This document shows positions 54,001 to 62,246 of a DNA stretch of 64,000 nucleotides, piece by piece (positions within the stretch are counted from its first letter, which is position 1; each line of letters opens with the position of its first letter). The position numbers were made by a program, and so were the translations under genes. The notes below the pieces were generated by a model, which ran no database searches, was not told where the DNA came from, and worked only from the letters and a program-made list of their open reading frames with translations. The DNA comes from a virus: the IMG/VR virus record IMGVR_UViG_3300048018_000619, positions 1-64,000 of that record. One strand, 5' to 3'.

Positions 54001-57000
54001 AAATAACCCTCTTGTGAATGATCTCCCCATTCATATGCGGTATCCCAATTAGTTACGTTCGCGTCACTTGCACCTGCAATAGTACCACCGATGAAATTAC
54101 CCGACCCATTAATACCTTTACTTGTACCATCAACAAAGAAACCTGCGTCGGCTCTTATGTATCTTGGTGTGTATATATTTTTACTTGTGTTTTGATTAAT
54201 TCTTAACCATGTATCATCTTGTGCACCAATCTCACCAATACGAGTTGTTCCATTATAAAATACAATATGATCCGATACGTCGTTATCCGCTTTCTTTATT
54301 ATAAGTCTTGCTTGGTTAGTACCCTCACCAATTGTAAGTGCTCCCGTTGTAGTATCATCAGTATCACTTCTTAAGTATTTACTTTGAGTTGAACTTGAAG
54401 TTAAGTATCCCGCTTGTGAGTGATCTCCCCATCCATACGCTGTATTCCAATTAGATGAGTTGTTGGCAAAGTTAGCACTTGTCCATACGGTTCTCATAGA
54501 TTGCCAAGTAGTACCATTACCCTGTCTAAAATATAGGTTTGTATCTCCAATACCACTATCCGCTTCCGATATTAATTGCCAAGCCGCATATGTACCTGTC
54601 CAACCTTTTAAAGTTATTCCACTATACCATGAACCTAAAGAACCATATTCATCGGTAAAATCTAACGAAAGGTGTTGATCGGTATATTCATTAGGTGTTT
54701 TTTCTGCCGCTCGTGTATCAGGAATCCTTAATTCTGACAATTGTCTTGTAGAATGACTTGTTATTACACCATCAGTCATTGTTAATTGGTCAACAACATA
54801 AGAACCTGATGTATTTATATCTGAGTCCGTACCTATAATAGTATTTCCACTTGAGGTTACGTATCCCGCTTGTGAATGATCACCCCATCCATATGCGGTA
54901 TCCCAATTTGTTTTATTATACCCACTTGCAGAAAGAGTACCCGAAATTTCAACGTTTTGATTGGCATCTATGGTAATTGCAGTGGTTGAGTTTGTTTGTA
55001 AGTATAGTTCGTTTGCGGTTGTGGTTCTAATAGTACCTGTACCACTTGTAAATGATAATCTTCTACTTGCACCATTAATATTTAAATCAGTTGAACCTTG
55101 TACATGTACATCGCCACTAACTAAGAATCTTTCTGAAGTACCACTATATACATGAAGTGCACCTGAAGGATTAACCTTATTAATACCAACATTACCTCCA
55201 AATGGTTGTAATGACATGTCCCAATCAGCGGTACCCGCACCATTTGTAAATTGTAAACCAACTGAGTTACCCGCATCCACTTGTGCTATTGCTAAAGTAC
55301 CCGAATTCGTAGAATGGGGTCTAAACTTAGCAACCCCCATACTTAACATCTCCGCCTTAGTCGTTGCGTTCTGTGCTGATTGGTGAGATGCTAGGAAATC
55401 ACCAACACTAATAGAATTGTTTGTTGAATTTCCTCTTGATGTTACACTACTTAAGGTGTCTGTTTCTGTAAATGAAGTTAAATATCTCCCATCGATATCA
55501 ACAGTAAATTGGTCTCCATCGTTTCTTGTGAATGTAATTACACCATTACTTGTATTGAATGTTGCACCTGTGGTGTACTCATTATTGTATGTTGTTAAGT
55601 ATCCTGCTTGTGAGTGATCTCCCCATCCATATGCTGTGTTCCATTGGGCAACCTTACCATCAGTTATGGTATTGGTTCCCATATCTACACCACCAGTGGC
55701 AGTAAATTGTATACCATTACCCATAGTTATTTTACCATCAGGTAGGAAAGTCATTAAAGTGGTTACTGTTCCTGCTGAAGAATCAGACCATTGAATCATA
55801 CCATTATTTCCACCCGCTCTAACTCTAAACCTATCGGCAGTGTCAGTAAAACTATTAGTATCTACAAAATCCAAATAAGGGAATGTATCGGATATTGTTA
55901 ATCCACCAACTTGTAGATCGTTACTCGTTGTCGCACCTAAGGTAGTTACGTCATTTAATGTTTGTGTTTCGGTGTAACTTGTCAAGAATCTACCGTCAAT
56001 ATCAACAGTATATGTATCTCCACCATTTTTAGTAAATGTTATTACACCATTACTACTGTTAAATGTCGCACCTGTTGTATGAAGTACAGTGTCCACCGCA
56101 AATCCAGTTACATCCACACTACTTCCATTTGATTTATTAAGTGTTAATGTTTGGTTAGCATCGTTATATGTACCACCAGTGACATTTATATCGGTAAGTG
56201 TTGAACTGATGTCTACGGTATAGGTGTCACCATCATTTCTTGTGAAAGTAATAATACCATTACCACCATTAAAAGTAGCTCCTGTTGTATATTCATCGTT
56301 ATATGATGTAAGGTATCCGGCACTTCCATGATCACCCCATCCATATGCTGTATCCCAATTACTTATTTGAGTTGATGTAATATCGTAAGCGGCATGGGAT
56401 GTGAATACTGGGTCAGTCTCCGTGAATGAAGTCAAATACCCCGCAGTACCATGGTCTCCCCATCCATATGCCGTATTCCAATTGTTTCTATCATTTGCTG
56501 AGAAGTGATTTGTCGTCCAAACCTCAGTCCAGTTCTGCCAACCAGATCCTTGTGGAGATGCCGAGTTACCGTTGTATTGTCTAACCCATAATCCTGATTC
56601 AGAATAATCTTCATTGGTTCCTAACTGTAAGGCGTTATATCCACCACCTAAAGTGTAAACAGTTGACCAATTAACAGGTCTATTTGAAGTAGATCCATTA
56701 GTATTATTAGCACTGAATATTGTTCTTGTAACATTATTAACGTCTGAAGTATTACCATTGGTTTCAAACTCCAAATACCTACCGTCTAAATCAACTGTAA
56801 ATGTATCACCACCATTGTTTCTTGTGAATGTAACAATTCCATTTCCATCATTAAAAGTTGCTCCCGTTACAAATTCGTTCGTATCTGTATATGATGTTAG
56901 ATAACCAGCACTAGCATGGTTACCCCATCCGTATGCGGTATCCCAATTTGATATTTGGGTAGAAGTAATGTCATAAACCGCATGTGCCGTAAATATTGGA

Positions 57001-59894
57001 TCCGTTTCTGTGAATGAGGTTAAGTATCTTCCATCAAGATCAACGGTGTACGTATCCCCACCATTCTTAGTAAAGGTAACCACACCATTACTTGAATTAA
57101 ATGTTGCTCCTGTTGTGTGAAGTACGGTGTCCACCGCAAATCCAGTTACATCAATAGAAGTACCATTTGATTTATTAAGTCTTAGTGTTTGGGTTGAGTC
57201 ATTATATGTACCACCAGTAACATTTATGTCAGTTAAAGTACTACTAATATTAAGGGTGTAAGTATCTCCATCATTTCTTGTGAAAGTAATAATACCGTTG
57301 GATCCATTAAATGTGGCCCCCGTTGTATACTCATTATTGTATGTTGTAAGATATCCTTCTTGTGAATGATCACCCCATCCATATGCGGTGTCCCAATTAC
57401 CTATTTGAGTTGATGTAATGTCATAAACTGCGTGTGCAGTAAATATTGGGTCTGTTTCTGTAAATGAAGTTAAATACCTACCATCAAGATCGACCGTGTA
57501 TTGATCACCATCATTTCTTGTAAATGTTACAACACCATTTGAAGTACTAAAAGTCGCCCCTGTAGTGTATTCGTCATTATATGATGTTAGATAACTACCC
57601 GTACTCGATTCAATACTATCTAATCTACCATTCTGTGTACTGTTTGTGTCGTCGTTAGATGATGTGTATGTATTTAAATCATTTCTTAAGTCTGTTACAT
57701 CATCATCCGTGGCATATGTTAAATCAATACTACTTGTAAAAGATTCAATACTATCTAATCTACCATCAACTAAATTATAATTTGTAGTTCCTGTTATATC
57801 TATTTGTGCGGAACCACTTACAACTGTTTCAGTATTTAATTTAGATTTTACACCACTTAAGAAGTGTACCGATCCAGTATCGAGAGTTAAACTCCTATTT
57901 GTATCGATAGTACCTCCACCAGTTAGACCCTTACCACTACCAATTGTTATGGATGAGTGGTCAATGTGTTCATTACCTACGTAATTTGTGGTCGCATCAT
58001 GATCTATCTGTATAGAACCACTTATTACACCATCGTTATTTAATTTACCCTTAATTGTGGTATTAATACTACTCGTAAATGAATTTAGTGAGGACGTTGA
58101 TATTTCAATTCTATCAATTCTATCTTCGTGGGAACCACTAGTAGATTCTAAACTATCTAACCTACCATCTAATGTTGTAAGATCACTATTAATTAGTAAT
58201 CTTTCTTCACTTCCTTTAGTACCCGCTTTCCAAGTATTTTCACCCGTATCGTATATTAAAGAACCCGATAAAACACCTGGGGACTCCGTATCTCTTACTT
58301 CTATACCCGCATTTGCCGCACCACTACCATTAAGTGATAAAATGTTATCGTCAATGTCTACTGTGGTTGAATCTACCCTTGTTTCTGTCCCTTTAACTAA
58401 TAAATTACCCTTTATTGTTACGTTTGAACCTGTAAACTCCAACCCTGTATCAACTTTAGTCTCAAAAGTTTCAAGATCGGTTAATCTTCCATCGTGGGAC
58501 CCTGAAGTTGTTTCTAAAGAATCTAATCTTCCATCATGTGAACCACTTGTTGTTTCTAAACTACTTAGTTTTCCCTCATGAGAACCTGAAGTTGTTTCTA
58601 AAGACCCAATCTTCCCTTCTATTGTTGAAAGGTCGTTAGAAACAAGGAAACTCCCCGTTTTAGATTCAATACTATCTAACCTACCGTCATGGGACCCACT
58701 TATTGTCTCTAAACTGTTTAATCTGCCGTGATGTGAAGAAGTGACGGACTCTATATAATCTAACCTTAGATTACTTGATCCACTTGTTGTCTCTAAAGAA
58801 TCTAATCTACCATCGGTTGATGATGTGTATGTATTTAAATCGGTTCTGAGTGTTGTAACATCATTATCCGTAGCATAAGTATCGTCAATACTTGAAGTGA
58901 ATTCCTCAAGACTATCTAATCTACCATTTTGATTACTATTTGTGTTATCATTTGATGATGTGTATGTGTTAAAGGAACCAGTATCAACTAAAGTGGAAAA
59001 ATCAATAGATCCACTAAGTATTCCTGTTTTCCAAGTTGCAATACCATTATTATCTACCGATAAAACTCTATTCTCATATCCTGAGTCAATTGATGGTAAT
59101 CCACCACCGACAGTTGCCGTTACAGTACCTGTTTGAGGTGATGCAAAACTAACAACCACTTGATTAACACTTGTTGCCTCTATTTTCTGTGGGATAATAA
59201 CCTCATCATTACTGTCAAAAACCTCAATAGAGGGGTGTTTTTCGTTTAAATTGTGATTTAATGTCCATGTACTTGTTGCACTTGTAACTTCTAACTTTGC
59301 AGTTTTACCTTCTCCACCGTCCGATTCCGAGGCAACCCCTGAAAGGAATACAACCGCATCACCACCTGTGGTACCACTTATTTTTATACCTGTTGAATCA
59401 TCGAATTTAATTCTTGTGAACGTAGAATCGATAGAAGTCGATCCCGCGTCTGATCCTGAGATTTTAATTGGCACATCTGTTAAACCTAAACCACTACCTG
59501 TAAATTCTGTTGCTGTGAGAGACCCTGTTACTGTAGTATCCGTATTAATATGTAAACCATCCGCATCAATAGATGCTGTGGAGGTTGAACTCGCTATTCG
59601 ATCTAAACTAAGACCCGTAACTCCTGATGCAGGAATATTATAAAGTCCACCACCATCACCAATAAAGGATGAACTGATATTAGTTGCCGTTAAATCGCCA
59701 ACTAAGTCAATATTACCAAAATTTTGTGTGTTTGTGATTATTACTTCTTCGACGGAAGGTCCGTTTGAACCTGATTTTGATAAGAAAATCTTACCGTCGG
59801 TTGTATTCATGGATAATTCACCAAGTAGTAGTTGTGAATTAATCGGAATCTTACCGGATATAGCGCTTCTACGCAGTTTAACTGTCTGTCCCAT
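51090..59894 (-). CDS. Giant tail fibre protein (2934 aa) with S74 intramolecular chaperone
   Basis: The N-terminal part has phage fibre patterns (VKLRRSAISGKIP, SQLLLGELSMNT). About 200-260 is a small beta domain (WTLNHNLNEKHPSIEVFDSND), and about 300-480 a SGSHDGRLDSLET array. About 490-570 is the DNILSLNGS...GSEERLL module. Residues about 765-2650 have 12 GWGDH-type repeats alternating with TTGATFN / DLDGRYL units. From Ser2840 (SDKRLKDNIK), through GVIAQEIEEVLPELV, to the end is a peptidase S74 chaperone that assists trimerisation and then cuts itself off N-terminal to the Ser. Therefore the mature fibre probably ends near 2839. Confidence 0.9.
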   Translation of the reverse strand: MGQTVKLRRSAISGKIPINSQLLLGELSMNTTDGKIFLSKSGSNGPSVEEVIITNTQNFGNIDLVGDLTATNISSSFIGDGGGLYNIPASGVTGLSLDRIASSTSTASIDADGLHINTDTTVTGSLTATEFTGSGLGLTDVPIKISGSDAGSTSIDSTFTRIKFDDSTGIKISGTTGGDAVVFLSGVASESDGGEGKTAKLEVTSATSTWTLNHNLNEKHPSIEVFDSNDEVIIPQKIEATSVNQVVVSFASPQTGTVTATVGGGLPSIDSGYENRVLSVDNNGIATWKTGILSGSIDFSTLVDTGSFNTYTSSNDNTNSNQNGRLDSLEEFTSSIDDTYATDNDVTTLRTDLNTYTSSTDGRLDSLETTSGSSNLRLDYIESVTSSHHGRLNSLETISGSHDGRLDSIESKTGSFLVSNDLSTIEGKIGSLETTSGSHEGKLSSLETTSGSHDGRLDSLETTSGSHDGRLTDLETFETKVDTGLEFTGSNVTIKGNLLVKGTETRVDSTTVDIDDNILSLNGSGAANAGIEVRDTESPGVLSGSLIYDTGENTWKAGTKGSEERLLINSDLTTLDGRLDSLESTSGSHEDRIDRIEISTSSLNSFTSSINTTIKGKLNNDGVISGSIQIDHDATTNYVGNEHIDHSSITIGSGKGLTGGGTIDTNRSLTLDTGSVHFLSGVKSKLNTETVVSGSAQIDITGTTNYNLVDGRLDSIESFTSSIDLTYATDDDVTDLRNDLNTYTSSNDDTNSTQNGRLDSIESSTGSYLTSYNDEYTTGATFSTSNGVVTFTRNDGDQYTVDLDGRYLTSFTETDPIFTAHAVYDITSTQIGNWDTAYGWGDHSQEGYLTTYNNEYTTGATFNGSNGIITFTRNDGDTYTLNISSTLTDINVTGGTYNDSTQTLRLNKSNGTSIDVTGFAVDTVLHTTGATFNSSNGVVTFTKNGGDTYTVDLDGRYLTSFTETDPIFTAHAVYDITSTQISNWDTAYGWGNHASAGYLTSYTDTNEFVTGATFNDGNGIVTFTRNNGGDTFTVDLDGRYLEFETNGNTSDVNNVTRTIFSANNTNGSTSNRPVNWSTVYTLGGGYNALQLGTNEDYSESGLWVRQYNGNSASPQGSGWQNWTEVWTTNHFSANDRNNWNTAYGWGDHGTAGYLTSFTETDPVFTSHAAYDITSTQISNWDTAYGWGDHGSAGYLTSYNDEYTTGATFNGGNGIITFTRNDGDTYTVDISSTLTDINVTGGTYNDANQTLTLNKSNGSSVDVTGFAVDTVLHTTGATFNSSNGVITFTKNGGDTYTVDIDGRFLTSYTETQTLNDVTTLGATTSNDLQVGGLTISDTFPYLDFVDTNSFTDTADRFRVRAGGNNGMIQWSDSSAGTVTTLMTFLPDGKITMGNGIQFTATGGVDMGTNTITDGKVAQWNTAYGWGDHSQAGYLTTYNNEYTTGATFNTSNGVITFTRNDGDQFTVDIDGRYLTSFTETDTLSSVTSRGNSTNNSISVGDFLASHQSAQNATTKAEMLSMGVAKFRPHSTNSGTLAIAQVDAGNSVGLQFTNGAGTADWDMSLQPFGGNVGINKVNPSGALHVYSGTSERFLVSGDVHVQGSTDLNINGASRRLSFTSGTGTIRTTTANELYLQTNSTTAITIDANQNVEISGTLSASGYNKTNWDTAYGWGDHSQAGYVTSSGNTIIGTDSDINTSGSYVVDQLTMTDGVITSHSTRQLSELRIPDTRAAEKTPNEYTDQHLSLDFTDEYGSLGSWYSGITLKGWTGTYAAWQLISEADSGIGDTNLYFRQGNGTTWQSMRTVWTSANFANNSSNWNTAYGWGDHSQAGYLTSSSTQSKYLRSDTDDTTTGALTIGEGTNQARLIIKKADNDVSDHIVFYNGTTRIGEIGAQDDTWLRINQNTSKNIYTPRYIRADAGFFVDGTSKGINGSGNFIGGTIAGASDANVTNWDTAYEWGDHSQEGYLTSYNDEYTTGATFNGGNGIITFTRNDGDQYTVDISSTLTDINVTGGTYNDANQTLTLNKSNGSSVDVTGFAVDTVLHTTGATFNSGNGVVTFTKNGGDTYTVDLDGRYLTSESNSFLGDGGSANTHPGTNKVIFTGQVSAGSGALGMPTVDNSNAFLNINRHSGEYNSQLGFSSNGNIYYRKFSAAAINSTQAWLQVYHSGNFTNNSSNWNTAYGWGDHSTAGYITSQATDFVSKSSGGQFDGLITIKEDTNTSTTAGKSLLTLHNENSDISQQQSFIDFKFTDTNANYTPQVRIGAQVGPDADANAMSKEGAGSFVVYTAPVGSDELGNSSGLAEQFRVSYNGTVTAQGQIVATGGNSGNWNTAYGWGDHSQVGYLTSSSTQSKYLRTDVDDTIESGSIISFKTAAGTTRGFLQSTDTNDEHFIIATSGGEDIAFKDGGVAGTTNMVIRGDGNVVVTGSVTASGGNSGNWNTAYGWGDHSQEGYIKSFDNDIDYINSASFDTGTGVITGTGVGNAGFTVDIDGRYLKISDKAADSDKLDGIDSSEFLRSNTADTFTGTITMGTQKALVANNYGRGVYGIYSSTRYQHVWSMGTSYNLSDDGTSAGNLYGLAFTHTNVGGESKSGLDHQMLIMRNGTTVSAIGAGIWTDGTITTTSHGNSSQWNTAYGWGNHASAGYASSSHTHSTSDITSGTFVAARFSQSTRYNIGLILGYSSQTRDKIRVWDSSEYSIGMKNGYDYGHIGSGEYAMSFQMSNTAGRGWWWGDTSHTDDQGAASITTEGKMVIAKSLSVGQGETITNPSDTPLYVEGTTAGETVFEVQGTSGQLFSITDSLIGDIFEVSDISGIPILTVNSSGVVTVDDTLHVTGDVIAYYASDKRLKDNIKPIENAIDKIKMIGGYEFDWNSNSKNNNGHDVGVIAQEIEEVLPELVGTRSDGYKGVKYEKLTALLIQSNKELIARVEELESKLKK
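51950..57400 (-). repeat. Twelve GWGDH-type repeats in the 2934-aa fibre
   Basis: Units of the type NWDTAYGWGDH, with NWNTAY and GWGNH variants, are encoded near 51990, 52570, 52890, 53350, 54030, 54430, 54880, 55620, 56340, 56460, 56935 and 57375. They are interspersed with TTGATFN blocks. The DNA repeats are similar enough to be substrates for unequal recombination. Confidence 0.85.
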
Positions 59895-59902
59895 ATATAT
59901 GG
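59891..59902. promoter_or_regulatory. Palindrome overlapping the start of the 2934-aa fibre
   Basis: CCATATATATGG is a perfect 12-base palindrome that contains the ATG of the 2934-residue gene. It might be a translational control hairpin or a protein-binding site; neither is shown. Confidence 0.4.
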
Positions 59903-59915
59903 ATCTCTCTAAATG

Positions 59916-59923
59916 TATTTATA
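59916..59923 (-). promoter_or_regulatory. T4-late-type TATAAATA box of the 2934-aa fibre gene
   Basis: On the - strand TATAAATA lies 22 bases before the ATG at 59894, in the correct orientation. The octamer is the T4-like late promoter consensus. It is the only correctly oriented exact copy that I found upstream of a gene in the window. No separate sigma factor gene is visible here, so the role is tentative. Confidence 0.45.
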
Positions 59924-59938
59924 GTGATATCTATCACT
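59923..59938. promoter_or_regulatory. Inverted repeat AGTGATA-TC-TATCACT
   Basis: Two 7-base arms around a TC centre, directly upstream of the TATAAATA box. It looks like an operator for a dimeric regulator. Its partner protein is not in the window. Confidence 0.4.
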
Positions 59939-59946
59939 TTTATTAT

Positions 59947-59960
59947 GATCTATATAGATC
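59947..59960. promoter_or_regulatory. Perfect 14-base palindrome GATCTATATAGATC
   Basis: A complete palindrome between the promoter-like box and the TATTTATAATAA motif, containing two GATC sites. It may bind a regulator or be a methylation-sensitive site. It is longer than expected in 150 random bases. Confidence 0.45.
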
Positions 59961-59961
59961 T

Positions 59962-59973
59962 TTATTATAAATA
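59962..59973 (-). promoter_or_regulatory. TATTTATAATAA motif upstream of the 2934-aa fibre
   Basis: Identical 12 bases to those at 33678-33689 and 62226-62237, here 67 bases before the ATG at 59894. It follows the terminator hairpin and precedes the palindromes. Confidence 0.4.
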
Positions 59974-59996
59974 CTACTTAATATCAATATATAAAG

Positions 59997-60024
59997 AAAA
60001 TCCCCTGATTTCTCAAGGGATTTT
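59997..60024 (-). terminator. Rho-independent terminator-type hairpin with GAAA loop
   Basis: On the - strand a 12-base-pair stem (one G-U pair) beginning AAAATCCCTTGA closes a GAAA tetraloop and ends in a run of T (TTTTCTTT). It lies 27 bases after the stop of the 713-residue fibre gene. The GNRA loop makes this hairpin stable. On the + strand it also ends in T residues, so it could be bidirectional. Confidence 0.75.
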
Positions 60025-60050
60025 TGTGTAATAAATATTTAATTTAGTTT

Positions 60051-62192
60051 TTAGTAAGTTCCTCCATCAATAACGGTAGAAAATACTAAAGATCCATCAC
60101 TTGATTTGTAACCTAAGATACCGTCTAAAACATCAGTTGTTCCTGTACTCGTTATATAACCTATTTCACTACTTGAATTTCTAAATACAATTTTTGAAGT
60201 AGTATTTCCCGAATCAAGTCCACCACCACCACTAAGTGTTACGTTACCCGCAATTAAAGTAGAACCAGTGTCTTTATCAACTGTAAATTTGTTTGTGTTA
60301 TATGCCAATACACTACCATCATCAGTAAGTAAAGAATCACCCATAGTGTTCTTACCTGTTGCTACAGGTATTGAACCAATTCCTAAACTACTTTCCGAAC
60401 CGTAAGCTCCCGCAGTTGTCCCAAGTAATTTACTTGATTTTCCTGATGAAGAAACAAACATCCAATGGTCATCTTGTGAATCCCATACTAAAGATGCAGA
60501 TACACCTGAAGATCCTGAATCCATAACCTCAAAACCTGCGTATCTTTCAAATGGTGAATATGCGTTTAATTTAATAATATTGTCATCGATTTCGACTGTT
60601 TGTGATTGTATATTCACTTCGGTAGCCGTACCTAATATTTCTAAGTTACCTGATATTGTTACATTATCATTAACTGTTAATGTTCCATCAATTTCAGTAT
60701 TACCTGTTACACCAAGTGTTCCACCTATAGTAGAATTACCTGTGATGGTTGCCGTGGCACCACCTAAATCACCTGATGCTTCAACATCACCAGTTACGTC
60801 TAATGTTGATCCGTCAAATGTTAACTTTGAACTATCTTCAATTGCTCCTCCCGTACCTGCTAATACTACTCTACCTGATGTTAAATCTTCTACGATTGCA
60901 CTTGCTAATGTAGATTCACCATCAACATCTAAACTAGATTTTAATTGTGCAGAACCTGTAACGTTTAGTGTTGAATTAATTCCGACCGCACCTTTTAGTT
61001 CCGTAGTACCTACCGAAGTTAATGAACTTGCCGCAGATATATCGTTACCAATTGTTGAACTACCCACACTAATAACATTAGTTGTTGAGTTGTATGTTAA
61101 ATCAGCGTCATCCTGTAATGAGTCTCCGTCAACTGCGAAAGGTATTCTGTTAGCAGTTAATGGTGTACCATTATTATCAAGTAATGTCTCTCCTTGTACC
61201 CTTGAGTCTAATGTGTCTTGTACTAATTTGTTATTTCCGTCTAAACCAATAAAGATTGCTGTATCTCCGTCAGGAATATTTGATAATTCAATGTCTCCCG
61301 AATTTACAGTAATTGTGTCCGAACTTGCATCACCTAAAGTAACGTTACCTTTTAAGTCTGTAGTTCCTGATACCGTTAAGTCACCTGGTAGAGCCAAACT
61401 ATTTACAGATAATCCACCTTCAAGGTTTAAGTCTTGAATGTGTGCCGTTCCACTTACGTATAATTCTCTCCATGCCTTAGTTGTAGAACCTAAATCAAAT
61501 GCGTCATTTACATCTGGTATGAATGAAGATGATATATCCGCACCAAATGAAACAAAGTCTGTTGATGCATCACCAACACTAATATTTCCACCTAAGTTTA
61601 TATTTCCTGCAATGTCCGCATCTCCCGTAAGTCTAAGATTTGAACCCGTAATTTCTCCTTCCGAAACTAATTTTCCTACAGTCGCAGTTAAAGCAACCCC
61701 TAAACTATCTCCTAGGTTTGTTGCTCCCGTAACTCCTAAAGTTCCACCGATAGTTTGATTTCCTGTTACGGTTACCGTACCACCAGTTACATTTGTTAGG
61801 TTAGCGTTAGAACCTGTAAGTGATGTTATTGTTACATTAGAAATTAAATTACCCTCTATGTTACCTGTTAAATCTACCCTGTCATTACCAACTCCATCAT
61901 TATTTAATATGTATAATGATTCGTCTCCTGACGCGTAAAATGGAGTTCCGTCTAAAATTGATCCGTAAGTACCAACACCTATTGTGGGTGCATTGGTTCC
62001 TGAATATATTTTTGATGTTGGTTTGAACGCTCCGGCGACTCCTTCGTCACTAGAAACGGGTGACCCAACAAATACGAAAGGTCCAGCTAAATCTGAGATC
62101 GATCCTGACGCTATCAAGACTTCACCATTTCTTGTGGTTGTTGCCTTTACACTGTCTATCGAACCTCTTCTGTGTTTAATAATTTGAGCCAT
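60051..62192 (-). CDS. Fibre/tail structural protein (713 aa)
   Basis: A 713-residue protein beginning MAQIIKHRRGSIDSVKATTT, which is the N-terminal attachment motif of many marine phage fibre proteins. The body consists of short beta repeats (GNQTIGGTLGVTGATNL, LTVSGTTDLKGNVTLGD, DLGSTTKAWRELYVSGTA). Residues about 520-590 form the EIDDNIIKLNAY ... GFEVMDSGSSG module shared with the other fibres. It ends STVIDGGTY without an S74 domain. It probably forms a fibre or baseplate-proximal connection. Confidence 0.8.
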   Translation of the reverse strand: MAQIIKHRRGSIDSVKATTTRNGEVLIASGSISDLAGPFVFVGSPVSSDEGVAGAFKPTSKIYSGTNAPTIGVGTYGSILDGTPFYASGDESLYILNNDGVGNDRVDLTGNIEGNLISNVTITSLTGSNANLTNVTGGTVTVTGNQTIGGTLGVTGATNLGDSLGVALTATVGKLVSEGEITGSNLRLTGDADIAGNINLGGNISVGDASTDFVSFGADISSSFIPDVNDAFDLGSTTKAWRELYVSGTAHIQDLNLEGGLSVNSLALPGDLTVSGTTDLKGNVTLGDASSDTITVNSGDIELSNIPDGDTAIFIGLDGNNKLVQDTLDSRVQGETLLDNNGTPLTANRIPFAVDGDSLQDDADLTYNSTTNVISVGSSTIGNDISAASSLTSVGTTELKGAVGINSTLNVTGSAQLKSSLDVDGESTLASAIVEDLTSGRVVLAGTGGAIEDSSKLTFDGSTLDVTGDVEASGDLGGATATITGNSTIGGTLGVTGNTEIDGTLTVNDNVTISGNLEILGTATEVNIQSQTVEIDDNIIKLNAYSPFERYAGFEVMDSGSSGVSASLVWDSQDDHWMFVSSSGKSSKLLGTTAGAYGSESSLGIGSIPVATGKNTMGDSLLTDDGSVLAYNTNKFTVDKDTGSTLIAGNVTLSGGGGLDSGNTTSKIVFRNSSSEIGYITSTGTTDVLDGILGYKSSDGSLVFSTVIDGGTY

Positions 62193-62225
62193 CTTCTTTT
62201 TTAAATTTTGTCTTTATTTGATTTA

Positions 62226-62237
62226 TTATTATAAATA
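62226..62237 (-). promoter_or_regulatory. TATTTATAATAA motif upstream of the 713-aa fibre
   Basis: Identical to the copies at 33678-33689 and 59962-59973, 33 bases before the ATG at 62192. Of the three exact copies this one has a typical promoter-like distance. Confidence 0.4.
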
Positions 62238-62246
62238 TCTTGAATA

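Noticed and set aside
51950-57400. Repeats in the giant fibre genes as a CRISPR array or satellite
   Set aside because: The repeats are in frame, encode GWGDH-type protein units and have irregular spacing of hundreds of bases.
59966-59973. TATAAATA on the + strand at 59966-59973 as a late promoter
   Set aside because: It points away from the 2934-residue gene, and no + strand gene follows it. It is the reverse of the TATTTATAATAA motif already listed.
60580-61758. Long + strand open frames opposite the 713-aa fibre gene, and similar ones opposite the two giant fibres (for example 24172-24879 and 58057-58581)
   Set aside because: They are antisense to clear repeat-containing fibre genes, have low-complexity Ser/Pro/Val composition, and are explained by the codon bias of the real genes.
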